64,000 bases of DNA, taken from an uncultured Clostridia bacterium (lineage in GTDB: Bacteria > Bacillota > Clostridia > Christensenellales > Borkfalkiaceae). The position numbers and the translations under genes are program-made. The stretch is from contig CALVWX010000002.1 of NCBI GenBank assembly GCA_944368215.1, positions 1-64,000 on the forward strand, given 5' to 3'. Positions within the stretch are counted from its first letter, which is position 1, and the number at the start of each line of letters is the position of its first letter. A model generated the notes under the pieces. It searched no databases and was not told the origin of the DNA. It was given only the letters and a program-made list of their open reading frames with translations. This document shows positions 54,338-62,655 of this stretch, piece by piece.

Positions 54338-55339
54338 ATGGTTAAATACATTATAAAAAGATTGCTTCTCTGCATTCTCATACTGTTCGGGGTGTCGATA
54401 ATCCTGTATGCGCTGTTAAGGTGCATGCCGGGCGACTACGTAACCAATAAATTTACGTCAAACCCGAACGTTGAGAATTCGGCAGAAAAGCTCGAGCAGA
54501 TGCGTGCAATATACGGTCTCGATACCGATATTTTCACGGGATATATTAGGTGGCTTTTCGGTAATCCCGAACAGGGCACAAAGGGAGCGATATTGTTCGA
54601 CTTCGGCCAGTCCTTCGTCTATGAACAGCCCGTAACTCAGGTTATATCCGATCATATGTGGATATCCTTCCTTCTTACGCTCATAAGCCTTATAATTTAT
54701 TATCCTCTGGCTGTTTTCCTCGGTACGCGCGCGGCCGTGAAGCAGTACGGTGCATTCGACTATGCAACTACGGTGCTCACGATGATCGGTATATCATTCC
54801 CGACGTTCTTCTTCTCGGCTATAGTCGTCAAGATTTTCGTCTATGACCTCGGCTGGTTCGAAACCGGTCTTCAGTCGGCGGGACTTATCAACCCCAGCGG
54901 ATGGGAACTGTTCTGGAATCAGGCATGGCACCTCGTTTTGCCTATGTTTGTAGTCGTCGTGCTCAGCATAGGTTCGATAATGCGTTATACCCGCACCAAT
55001 ATGCTCGAAGTGCTCAGCGCCGATTACATCCGCACCGCCCGCGCAAAGGGACTTTCGGAAACGTCAGTTGTCTATAAGCATGCGTTCAAAAACACCATGA
55101 TTCCCATGGTAACAGTGCTTGCCGGTCTTTTGCCCGGCTTGTTCGGCGGCTCGATGATACTCGAAGACTTCTTTGATATCCCTGGCATCGGTCAGATTGC
55201 ATACAATGCCATGAACGCCGGCGACATTCCTTTCGTCATGGGTTATAACATGTTCCTTGCATTGCTTACGGTAATAGGCATGCTGTTAACCGATATAATG
55301 TACGTCGTGGTTGACCCTCGCGTTAAAATTACAAGTTAG
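54338..55339 (+). CDS. oppB: OppB, oligopeptide ABC permease
   Basis: Inner-membrane permease of 333 residues, six membrane segments. The N-terminus MVKYIIKRLLLCILILFG is typical of OppB/DppB, and the coupling-loop motif appears in YIRTARAKGLSETSVVYKHAF. DIPGIGQIAYNAM and DPRVK at the C-terminus also fit. It would pair with OppC. The gene follows oppA by 35 nt. Confidence 0.92.
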   Translation: MVKYIIKRLLLCILILFGVSIILYALLRCMPGDYVTNKFTSNPNVENSAEKLEQMRAIYGLDTDIFTGYIRWLFGNPEQGTKGAILFDFGQSFVYEQPVTQVISDHMWISFLLTLISLIIYYPLAVFLGTRAAVKQYGAFDYATTVLTMIGISFPTFFFSAIVVKIFVYDLGWFETGLQSAGLINPSGWELFWNQAWHLVLPMFVVVVLSIGSIMRYTRTNMLEVLSADYIRTARAKGLSETSVVYKHAFKNTMIPMVTVLAGLLPGLFGGSMILEDFFDIPGIGQIAYNAMNAGDIPFVMGYNMFLALLTVIGMLLTDIMYVVVDPRVKITS

Positions 55340-55349
55340 GAGAAGGCAG

Positions 55350-56474
55350 ATGGAAGAAATTAACAAGGAAGGCATAATCGAAGAAGCTTATAAGCTTGAA
55401 ACCGATGAAGCCCTCGAAGAAACGTTAGAAACGCCGCCTTCGCCTCAGCCCGGGGAACACGGAGAAGAGGAAGAAATGTCCATCGCGGACAACGTCCGCG
55501 CGCTCAGCCCCACAAGGCTGGTATTGAAGCGCTTCTTCCGTTCAAAGCTTTCGGTCATCGGTTTGGCCATGATAATATTCCTGTTTGTGTTCTGCTGGAT
55601 AGGTCCGCTCTTTTCTCCCTATGAAGAAAACGAGATGGCTGCAGGCACCGGTGAATACGTCAGCGTAACAACGTTGGTTGTACAACCCGTCGGCGACGAA
55701 GATTTTGAACCTTACACCGTATATATCGTCAGAAGAACTGAAGCTCAGCTCAGCAGAAACGCGCCCCCTTCGGCCGACCACTGGCTCGGAACGGACAGCG
55801 AGGGCAGAGATATCCTCACCCGTATAATGTATGGCGGCAGGGTTTCGCTTACGCTCAGCTTGATAGTCGTCTTCCTTGAAGCGATAATCGGCATTATTTT
55901 GGGCGGACTTGCAGGCTACTTCGGGAAATGGGTAGATACGCTCATAATGCGTATAATCGATATTTTCAACTGTATCCCTACGTTGCCGCTGCTGCTTATC
56001 ATAGGCTCGGTGCTCGACGGTGCGGGCGTCAACCCCAATGTCAGAATATACTTTATGATGGTATTCCTGACGTTGCTGGGCTGGACGGGCGTCGCTCGAA
56101 TAGTCCGCGGACAGATTCTGTCGCTGCGTGAACAGGAATTCATGGTTTCTGCTACCGCAAGGGGGCTTTCGACAACGCGCAAAATTTTCCGTCACCTCGT
56201 GCCCAACGTCATACCTCAGCTCATTGTATCCATGACGCTCGGCCTCGGTTCGGTAATACTTATGGAAGCGTCGCTCTCGTACATGGGTCTCGGCGTTCCA
56301 CTGACCAGCGCATCGTGGGGCGGTATGATTAACGCCGTAAAAGATCCGCTCGTTCTTACAAACTACATCAACCTCTGGGTACCCCCCGGAATATGCATCG
56401 TTCTCGCGGTGCTCGGTTTCAACTTTATCGGCGACGGTCTTCGCGATGCGTTCGACCCTAAAGCAAAAAGGTAA
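55350..56474 (+). CDS. oppC: OppC, oligopeptide ABC permease with acidic N-tail
   Basis: Permease of 374 residues, starting at ATG 55350 with AGGAGAAGG upstream. The core matches OppC/DppC: SPTRLVLKRFFRSKLSV before the first helix, HWLGTDSEGRDILTRI, and the coupling loop EFMVSATARGLSTTRKI. Unusual is a cytoplasmic N-terminal tail of about 55 residues rich in Glu (e.g. ETDEALEETLETPP). It also has an extended extracellular loop after the first helix (GTGEYVSVTTLVVQPVGDE). Confidence 0.92.
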   Translation: MEEINKEGIIEEAYKLETDEALEETLETPPSPQPGEHGEEEEMSIADNVRALSPTRLVLKRFFRSKLSVIGLAMIIFLFVFCWIGPLFSPYEENEMAAGTGEYVSVTTLVVQPVGDEDFEPYTVYIVRRTEAQLSRNAPPSADHWLGTDSEGRDILTRIMYGGRVSLTLSLIVVFLEAIIGIILGGLAGYFGKWVDTLIMRIIDIFNCIPTLPLLLIIGSVLDGAGVNPNVRIYFMMVFLTLLGWTGVARIVRGQILSLREQEFMVSATARGLSTTRKIFRHLVPNVIPQLIVSMTLGLGSVILMEASLSYMGLGVPLTSASWGGMINAVKDPLVLTNYINLWVPPGICIVLAVLGFNFIGDGLRDAFDPKAKR

Positions 56475-56483
56475 GAGTATAAA

Positions 56484-57698
56484 ATGTTATTCAAAAAACG
56501 CACAACAACTCAATCCGAAAGCTCTGAAGGCGGCGAAGTTAAAAAATCGGCGCCCAAGGGCAATCCGCACTATCTTTCGGCAAAGGAATCGCGCGAAATC
56601 GCAAAGAGCAACGCCCGCACGATTCGTGAGTTAGAAAAGAAGAAGAGGGTCAAGCATGTGGATGAAAGCATGTATACATGCCGGATGCACGACGAAAACA
56701 ACATTGTTGAATTCGATGACCTTCACACATATTTCTTTACCGACGCAGGCGTTTCCAAGGCTGTCGACGGCGTTACGTTTTCCATCCCGAAGGGTGCAAC
56801 GGTGGGCGTCGTCGGCGAATCCGGTTGCGGCAAATCTGTAACCAGCCTTTCGCTCATGCAGCTTGTTCAGTCCCCCCAGGGGCAGATAGTCAGCGGCGAA
56901 ATACGCTTCAATATGGGTGACAAAGCTTACGATATCGCCAAGATGCCGGTCAGCGAAATGCGCAAAATCCGCGGCAAACAGATTGCCATGATTTTCCAGG
57001 AACCAATGACCAGCCTCAATCCTGTATTCCGCATCGGTTATCAGATCGATGAAATGGTGCTTCTGCACACGGGTTGCACTAAAGAAGAGGCAAAGGAGCG
57101 TAGCATAGAAATGCTGAAGCTCGTCGGTATAGCCGCTCCCGAGCGCGTTTACCGTTGTTACCCGCACGAACTTTCGGGCGGCATGCGTCAGCGCGTGATG
57201 ATAGCAATCGCGCTGTCGTGCAATCCCAGACTAATCATAGCGGACGAACCTACAACCGCTCTCGACGTTACCATTCAGGCCCAGATTCTTGACCTTTTAA
57301 GGGAAATAAAGGACAAAATCGACGGTTCCGTCATGCTGATAACGCACGATCTCGGCGTAATTGCAGAAATGGCAGACTATGTCGTCGTCATGTATGCGGG
57401 ACGAGTCATTGAAACGGGAACGACCGAGGAAATTTTCCGCAACCCTCTGCATCCTTATACAATAGGTCTGCAGAAGAGCAAGCCCGTCGTCGGACGTAAA
57501 ATCGACAGACTGTACAATATCCCCGGACAGGTTCCCAACCCCATCGATATGCCTGACTTCTGCTACTTCAAGGACAGATGCGACAGATGTATAGATAAAT
57601 GCAACGGCGAGTATCCCCACTTTATCCATGTTTCGCCCACGCACCGCGTGTCGTGCTATCTTTATGAAGGCATGGAAGGCAAAGGAGGTTCCAAATGA
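56484..57698 (+). CDS. oppD: OppD, oligopeptide ABC ATPase with basic N-extension
   Basis: ATPase of 404 residues; homologues have about 330. The extra 75 N-terminal residues are Lys/Arg-rich (KKRTTTQ, SREIAKSNARTIRELEKKKR). Then the ABC core: Walker A GESGCGKSVTS, Q-loop IFQEPMTSLNP, signature LSGGMRQR, Walker B LIIADEPTTALD, switch THDLGV. The C-terminal cysteine-rich motif (CYFKDRCDRCIDKC and a later Cys) matches the [4Fe-4S]-type pocket known in peptide-transport ATPases. The stop overlaps oppF by 4 nt. Confidence 0.92.
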   Translation: MLFKKRTTTQSESSEGGEVKKSAPKGNPHYLSAKESREIAKSNARTIRELEKKKRVKHVDESMYTCRMHDENNIVEFDDLHTYFFTDAGVSKAVDGVTFSIPKGATVGVVGESGCGKSVTSLSLMQLVQSPQGQIVSGEIRFNMGDKAYDIAKMPVSEMRKIRGKQIAMIFQEPMTSLNPVFRIGYQIDEMVLLHTGCTKEEAKERSIEMLKLVGIAAPERVYRCYPHELSGGMRQRVMIAIALSCNPRLIIADEPTTALDVTIQAQILDLLREIKDKIDGSVMLITHDLGVIAEMADYVVVMYAGRVIETGTTEEIFRNPLHPYTIGLQKSKPVVGRKIDRLYNIPGQVPNPIDMPDFCYFKDRCDRCIDKCNGEYPHFIHVSPTHRVSCYLYEGMEGKGGSK

Positions 57699-58792
57699 GC
57701 GAAAATCTCTTAGAAAACCCCGAAAATACCTCTGTTCCCGAAGAAGCTGTGCTCGACGCCGTTCAGCAGGAGGAAGAGAAAGCGGAGGAACAGGCAGTCA
57801 TACCTGAAGAACCTCTCGACCCCGACGCTCTTCTCGAAGTGCGTCACCTCAAGAAGTATTTCCCCGCCAAAAAAGATTTCTTCGGCAGACCGATTTCATT
57901 TGTAAAGGCTGTCGACGACGTCAGCTTTAAAATAGAAAAGGGTACGACGCTCGGCATAGTCGGCGAATCGGGTTGCGGCAAAACAACGCTCGGCCGTACA
58001 ATTCTGCGCCTTCAGCCCGCTACGGACGGTCAGATTTATTTCGACGGCAAAGATATCAATAAGCTTAAAACCGCAGAAATGAACGCGCTCCGTCCACAGA
58101 TGCAGATAATCTTTCAGGACCCTTATTCCAGCCTTTCGCCCCGAATGCCCGTCGGTGAAATTATCGGCGAGGCTGTGGCACAGCATAAGCTCGTGCCTAA
58201 GTCAGAGCTAAAGGAATATGTCCTCGAAGTAATGAAGAGCTGCGGCCTTCCCTATCATTATTACGAGCGCTACCCGCATGAATTTTCGGGCGGCCAGCGT
58301 CAGCGTATATGTATAGCTACGGCTCTCGCTCTCAAGCCCCGTTTCGTCGTCTGCGACGAACCCGTATCCGCGCTCGACGTTTCCATTCAGGCGCAGATAA
58401 TCAACCTGCTTAAAGATATGCAGGAGAAGATGGGGCTTACTTATATATTTATCTCGCACGACCTTTCGGTCGTCGAGCATATCTCCGACAGAGTAGGCGT
58501 AATGTACCTCGGAAGTCTGGTTGAATACGGCAACACGGACGATATATTTACCAATCCCATGCATCCGTACACCGAAGCATTGTTTTCGGCAGTGCCCATA
58601 CCCGACCCTGACAGGCATTCCAAGCGCATTATTTTAAGCGGGGATATTCCCAGCCCTATAAATGCACCTTCCGGTTGCAAATTCCATACGCGTTGCAATC
58701 ACTGTATGGAAATCTGCAAGGAAGTTGCGCCTAAATTCAGGGATTACGGCAACGGACACATGGTGGCATGCCATCTCTATCCCCAGGAATAA
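57695..58792 (+). CDS. oppF: OppF, oligopeptide ABC ATPase with acidic N-tail
   Basis: Second ATPase of the importer, 365 residues. About 45 Glu-rich residues (e.g. [19 protein letters not shown]) precede the ABC core with [12 protein letters not shown], Walker [24 protein letters not shown], signature FSGGQRQR, Walker [13 protein letters not shown], and SHDLSVVEH. The C-terminus has [14 protein letters not shown], another Cys motif. ATG overlaps the oppD stop (ATGA). Confidence 0.92.
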   Translation: MSENLLENPENTSVPEEAVLDAVQQEEEKAEEQAVIPEEPLDPDALLEVRHLKKYFPAKKDFFGRPISFVKAVDDVSFKIEKGTTLGIVGESGCGKTTLGRTILRLQPATDGQIYFDGKDINKLKTAEMNALRPQMQIIFQDPYSSLSPRMPVGEIIGEAVAQHKLVPKSELKEYVLEVMKSCGLPYHYYERYPHEFSGGQRQRICIATALALKPRFVVCDEPVSALDVSIQAQIINLLKDMQEKMGLTYIFISHDLSVVEHISDRVGVMYLGSLVEYGNTDDIFTNPMHPYTEALFSAVPIPDPDRHSKRIILSGDIPSPINAPSGCKFHTRCNHCMEICKEVAPKFRDYGNGHMVACHLYPQE

Positions 58793-58805
58793 ATCAGGAG
58801 CCCGC

Positions 58806-59069
58806 GTGAAAAGTAAAGAAAAGAAGCAAAAACCCGTCTTTGTAGACGACGGCAGAACTATTGCCGATATGGACTGCGAAGTTATAACGGGTTATAAATC
58901 AAAAGAAGCGCGTAAAAATCACGAAGAAATCCGCTCTTTAAACCTTACTAAGAAGGAGAGAAAGGCGATATATATCGGCGTGTTCAAATATTTCATGCCG
59001 TATTTTTTGTGTTTTTTGTTCGTATTCGTGTCCCTTCTTTTAATTATGTATTTCGGCATGCGCGGCTGA
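58806..59069 (+). CDS. Small tail-anchored membrane protein after oppF
   Basis: Protein of 87 residues, starting with GTG 58806 and AGGAG five nt upstream, 13 nt after oppF. The first 55 residues are polar and Lys-rich (KSKEKKQKP, YKSKEARKNHEEIRSLNLTKKERK). One strongly hydrophobic C-terminal helix (FLCFLFVFVSLLLIMYF) ends three residues before the stop. I do not recognise the family. By position it could be an accessory of the importer, with its basic part facing the acidic tails of OppC and OppF. Confidence 0.7.
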   Translation: MKSKEKKQKPVFVDDGRTIADMDCEVITGYKSKEARKNHEEIRSLNLTKKERKAIYIGVFKYFMPYFLCFLFVFVSLLLIMYFGMRG

Positions 59070-59230
59070 ATCAAATTTAACGATAAGCTCAAATTTAGTT
59101 TATCATAAAAAATTGCGATAATACCATAGTGTCAATTTTCTTTTAGTTTTTGCTCGCTTATGGTAGAATATTGTAGATAAAAATTTTATCCTCTGATTTT
59201 GTCGTGAAATTTTTCAAGGCAAAACAGAAA

Positions 59231-59252
59231 GCTTCGGTCATAAGACCGGAGC
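59231..59252 (+). promoter_or_regulatory. Leader hairpin before the TlpA-like lipoprotein
   Basis: Stem GCTTCGGTC/GACCGGAGC (one T-G pair), 4-nt loop ATAA, 31 nt before the ATG. No T-run. A TAGAAT at 59164-59169 could be the -10 of this gene, but no clear -35 is present. Confidence 0.45.
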
Positions 59253-59283
59253 GCCGAATATTAAAATTTTACCGGAGGATTTC

Positions 59284-62022
59284 ATGAAGAAGTTTATAAG
59301 CACAATTTTAGCTGTGCTCATGGCTTGCGTCCTCGTGTTTGCCGCCGCATGCGGCGACGACAATAACCCTTCCGATGGTGCTGCGGCTTATACCATAACC
59401 GTAACAACTCAGGGCGGGCAACCTGTTCAGGACGTAAGAATTTACATGATGCTCGGCGATACGACGCAGGACGTCGACTTTACCGATGAAAACGGGCAGA
59501 TTGTTTTCAACCTTGACCCTGCAGAGTATACCGTCGACATTGACGAAGATACTCTCAGTCCCGGTTTCACTCCTGAAAGGAGTTCTTATATCACCCATTC
59601 CTATTCCGAGGAAGTCAATATCGTACTTGAAAGCAGCGTCATCGATGCTGAGGCGCCTGCAGGTACGGTATATTCCGAAGGCGACGTAATGTATAATTTC
59701 AGTTATACCGAAGTAGAAACGGGTGAAACCAAAACGCTCCTTGACGCGTTCGAAGGAAAGGAAATGGTCATGCTCAACTTCTTCTACACGACCTGCAGTC
59801 CTTGCCTTACCGAAACTCCTCTGCTTCAGGAAGCCTATGCGCAGTATAGCGACTCTGTATCCATAATCTCCATAAGCGATTATGCCCGCGATACAGCAGA
59901 TCTCGTCAGAGGTTTCAAGTCGGGTCACAACCTTACTTTTGATGTTGTGTTTGACCTGTCTGACGATTGTGTGACAAAAAATTTCGAATTCCCCGGCTAT
60001 CCCACCAACATTATAATCGACCGCTACGGCGTCGTCTGCATGGTTGAATCGGGCGGCATTACCGACGTAAACGTCTTCCTTGAATGGTTCGAACATTACA
60101 CCGGCGACGATTACGTTCAGGATATCGGCAACGATTACGAACTTGAGATACCCGATCCGTCTATCTTCCCCGAAACGGGCGCCGTATTGGATGCAGTAAA
60201 ATCTTCCGACGGCAGTCTTTCGGCCGACGGCAGAAGCTTCTCTGTACGCTGGGACGATACTAGCGTATACACCTGGCCTTGGATTTTAAGCGAAGGCGGC
60301 GGTATTCAGTCGGCAAACACCAACAAGAGGGGCTCGTTCTCGCTGGTATACTTCGACTTTACGATAGAAAAAGACGGCATCCTCGCATTCGACTACAAAA
60401 CGAGTTCTGAATTGGATTCCGATATCTTCTATATCTTCCTCGACGGCGAAATTATTTATTCGTTCTCGGGTTCAACCCAGCAGGATTTCGAAACATTATA
60501 CGTATATGCCGGTGACGGATTCGAACATGAACTGGCTCTGTCGTATGTAAAGGACAGCGGCAGCGACGTGGGCGAAGATACCATTTATGTAAAGAATATG
60601 CGCGTCACCAATGAGCAGGAGCTCACTGAAAATGGTGCAACGCTCAACGTGCTCCGTCAGGCGGCTACAAACCTTGATGATTCCGATCCTTCAAATCCCC
60701 ATTATACAGAATATGTAGACGCTGTTCTGGGTTCAGACGGTTATTATCACGTCGGTTCGGCAGACGGCCCCATGCTCTTTGTTGAAATGAGGGATGACAC
60801 TCTTTGGAATTACGGACTTTTCACTCTCGCTTACAGCGCCGCAAACGATTCAAGTCTCACGCCCAGCGATCCCGAATACGTTCTTGTAGGCGACAACGGC
60901 GAAAATTATAGTTTGATCCGCAAGTATGCGTTCTATGAATCATGTCTGTTGGATATTGACATGACTCCGGTAACGCAGGAACTTCACGACTTGCTCGTGG
61001 ATATCGTAGCATCTCTCGGCGATTCTGCTGTCGATGACGAGAATGAATGGCTCGAGCTTTGCCGTTACTATGACCAGTATGGTGTTCCTGAAGAAATTGT
61101 TTCGGGCGATCCTTTGCTCGGTCTTTCGCTTGAACACAGTGTAGAATTCAGCGGCACAGGCGTAGAAAGCTATGAAGTAGAAGCTATTCCCAAGACGCCT
61201 CGCGGTATGTTCTTCTCATTCACGCCCGAAGAAAACGGTTCTTACATTATTCTTACGGGAAATGCATTAACTTCAACAGGCAGCAATGAGATCGGCACAA
61301 TAATCTGGATGTTTGACTACACTCCCGGCGATGACGTCCTTGATCCTGTCACAACAACTGAAAATCAGGACGGCATGCTGGTAACATCATCTCTCGATGC
61401 CGGCGTAACCTATTATTTCGGTGCCGCACTCGATGACCCTAATTCAATCGGAACGTTTGTCCTCAGTATTGTAAAGAACGATGCCGATTATGTCGTAAGA
61501 CCCGCCGCCTCGAACTTCTACACTGGTACGGGCAGCGAAGATGTAACTCTTCCCACATATATCAACGCAGTTCTTGAAGATGATGGCTACTATCATGCAT
61601 ACAGCAGAACAAACGGCAGTGAATACAGTCTTGTGCTTATCAATGTATTGAATGCAACGTCGTTCAGCTCATACTCGCTTGAAGAGCTTATCAACGGCGG
61701 AGAGTACGAGTATACCGACAGCGAAGGCAATACGCAGACGGCTACGCTCAGCCCTACGTTCGACTGGTCGGCCACCGGATATTATGCTACACATCATAAT
61801 GCTGAATATCTGGCATGTGTTCCCGAAGAGTATCGTCAGGACTGGACGGAATATCTGCAGAAGTATATTGATCAGGCTAAGGCAGAAACGAATGAATTCA
61901 GCGGTTATGTAGCAGCAAATGAAGAACTCGTCGAATTCCTTAAGATTCTGACTGCTCTCGAAGGTGCGCTCACCGATAACGCATGGATGCAGCTTGCATA
62001 CTATGTAGAATACTTCAATTAA
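59284..62022 (+). CDS. Large lipoprotein with TlpA-like thioredoxin domain
   Basis: Lipoprotein of 912 residues; signal peptide with lipobox FAAAC, CGGAGG upstream of the ATG. After a Cna-B/SpaA-like beta domain (about 35-125, YTITVTTQGGQPVQDVRIYM) comes a thioredoxin/TlpA-like domain (about 135-280) with redox pair Cys171-x-x-Cys174 (TTCSPCLTETPLL) and GYPTNIIID (cis-Pro region). The remaining 620 residues look like beta-sandwich modules (FSFTPEENGSYIIL, YYFGAALDDPN) without known name. Probably an extracytoplasmic thiol-disulfide protein. Its neighbours support this: a convergent NapH/TlpA fusion lies 630 nt away. Confidence 0.8.
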   Translation: MKKFISTILAVLMACVLVFAAACGDDNNPSDGAAAYTITVTTQGGQPVQDVRIYMMLGDTTQDVDFTDENGQIVFNLDPAEYTVDIDEDTLSPGFTPERSSYITHSYSEEVNIVLESSVIDAEAPAGTVYSEGDVMYNFSYTEVETGETKTLLDAFEGKEMVMLNFFYTTCSPCLTETPLLQEAYAQYSDSVSIISISDYARDTADLVRGFKSGHNLTFDVVFDLSDDCVTKNFEFPGYPTNIIIDRYGVVCMVESGGITDVNVFLEWFEHYTGDDYVQDIGNDYELEIPDPSIFPETGAVLDAVKSSDGSLSADGRSFSVRWDDTSVYTWPWILSEGGGIQSANTNKRGSFSLVYFDFTIEKDGILAFDYKTSSELDSDIFYIFLDGEIIYSFSGSTQQDFETLYVYAGDGFEHELALSYVKDSGSDVGEDTIYVKNMRVTNEQELTENGATLNVLRQAATNLDDSDPSNPHYTEYVDAVLGSDGYYHVGSADGPMLFVEMRDDTLWNYGLFTLAYSAANDSSLTPSDPEYVLVGDNGENYSLIRKYAFYESCLLDIDMTPVTQELHDLLVDIVASLGDSAVDDENEWLELCRYYDQYGVPEEIVSGDPLLGLSLEHSVEFSGTGVESYEVEAIPKTPRGMFFSFTPEENGSYIILTGNALTSTGSNEIGTIIWMFDYTPGDDVLDPVTTTENQDGMLVTSSLDAGVTYYFGAALDDPNSIGTFVLSIVKNDADYVVRPAASNFYTGTGSEDVTLPTYINAVLEDDGYYHAYSRTNGSEYSLVLINVLNATSFSSYSLEELINGGEYEYTDSEGNTQTATLSPTFDWSATGYYATHHNAEYLACVPEEYRQDWTEYLQKYIDQAKAETNEFSGYVAANEELVEFLKILTALEGALTDNAWMQLAYYVEYFN

Positions 62023-62048
62023 TGTAGCGCAATCTATCAAAATAATTG

Positions 62049-62076
62049 TTTTGCGGCGGAATTATCCGCCGCAAAA
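62049..62076. terminator. Hairpin after the TlpA-like lipoprotein gene
   Basis: An 11- to 12-bp stem TTTTGCGGCGG/CCGCCGCAAAA around a 4- to 6-nt AT loop; the plus strand has no T-run. It lies before the small lipoprotein gene and may allow read-through. Confidence 0.55.
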
Positions 62077-62116
62077 AGATTATATTTAAAATAAAAATAA
62101 GGAGAATATAAATATC

Positions 62117-62509
62117 ATGACAAAGAAAATAAGAGCGGCATTTTTGCTCTGCTTAACTCTTTGCATTGCGGCATTTGCCATTGTCTTTGCCGCATGCGCC
62201 GATAACGGCGAAGAATCTCTTCCCGCAGGCACGTATCAGGTTACCGTACAGTATGAAGACGGTACAGCTGCAACAGATTTGGACGTTCAGCTCTGCAGGA
62301 TTGACGAAAACGGCAATGAAGGCCTTTGCCTTACGCCTGTTGCTGTAGACGAAAACGGCGTTGCAACGGTAGTCGATAATGGTTATGTTGATGGCCAGCA
62401 ATACCACATTAAGGTTGCCGACAACACCGTTCCCGACGGCTATGTATGTGAACCTGCCACTACGGTAAGCGGTCAAAGCTATTACACAATAGTACTCAAG
62501 GCTGCATAA
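62117..62509 (+). CDS. Small lipoprotein with one Cna-B-like domain
   Basis: Lipoprotein of 130 residues with signal peptide LLCLTLCIAAFAIVF and lipobox FAAC. The mature part is a single beta-sandwich, GTYQVTVQYEDGTAATDLDV to YYTIVLKAA, built like the N-terminal domain of the preceding 912-residue lipoprotein. Cysteines occur in VQLCR, GLCLT and VCEPA. AAGGAG lies 14 nt upstream of the ATG. Function unknown; it may cap or partner the larger protein. Confidence 0.75.
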   Translation: MTKKIRAAFLLCLTLCIAAFAIVFAACADNGEESLPAGTYQVTVQYEDGTAATDLDVQLCRIDENGNEGLCLTPVAVDENGVATVVDNGYVDGQQYHIKVADNTVPDGYVCEPATTVSGQSYYTIVLKAA

Positions 62510-62526
62510 CAGCTGATATAAAAAGA

Positions 62527-62554
62527 GACCTCCCGCACAGGAGGTCCTTTTTTA
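62527..62554 (+). terminator. Intrinsic terminator after the small lipoprotein gene
   Basis: Stem GACCTCC/GGAGGTC with 6-nt loop and CTTTTTT; a canonical terminator 17 nt after the stop. Confidence 0.92.
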
Positions 62555-62595
62555 TACAAAAAATTTCAGTTATGACTGAATGACATAGATTATAT

Positions 62596-62624
62596 AAAGG
62601 CGGTCGCGTTTCAGTGCGGCCGCC
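62596..62624 (-). terminator. Terminator of the NapH/TlpA fusion gene
   Basis: On the minus strand, GGCGGCCGC/GCGACCGCC (one mismatch) with an 8-nt loop, then TTTATAT, 32 nt after the stop of the minus-strand gene. Confidence 0.6.
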
Positions 62625-62655
62625 CTTATTTTGGACTTTTAAATTGTTCAGAGAA

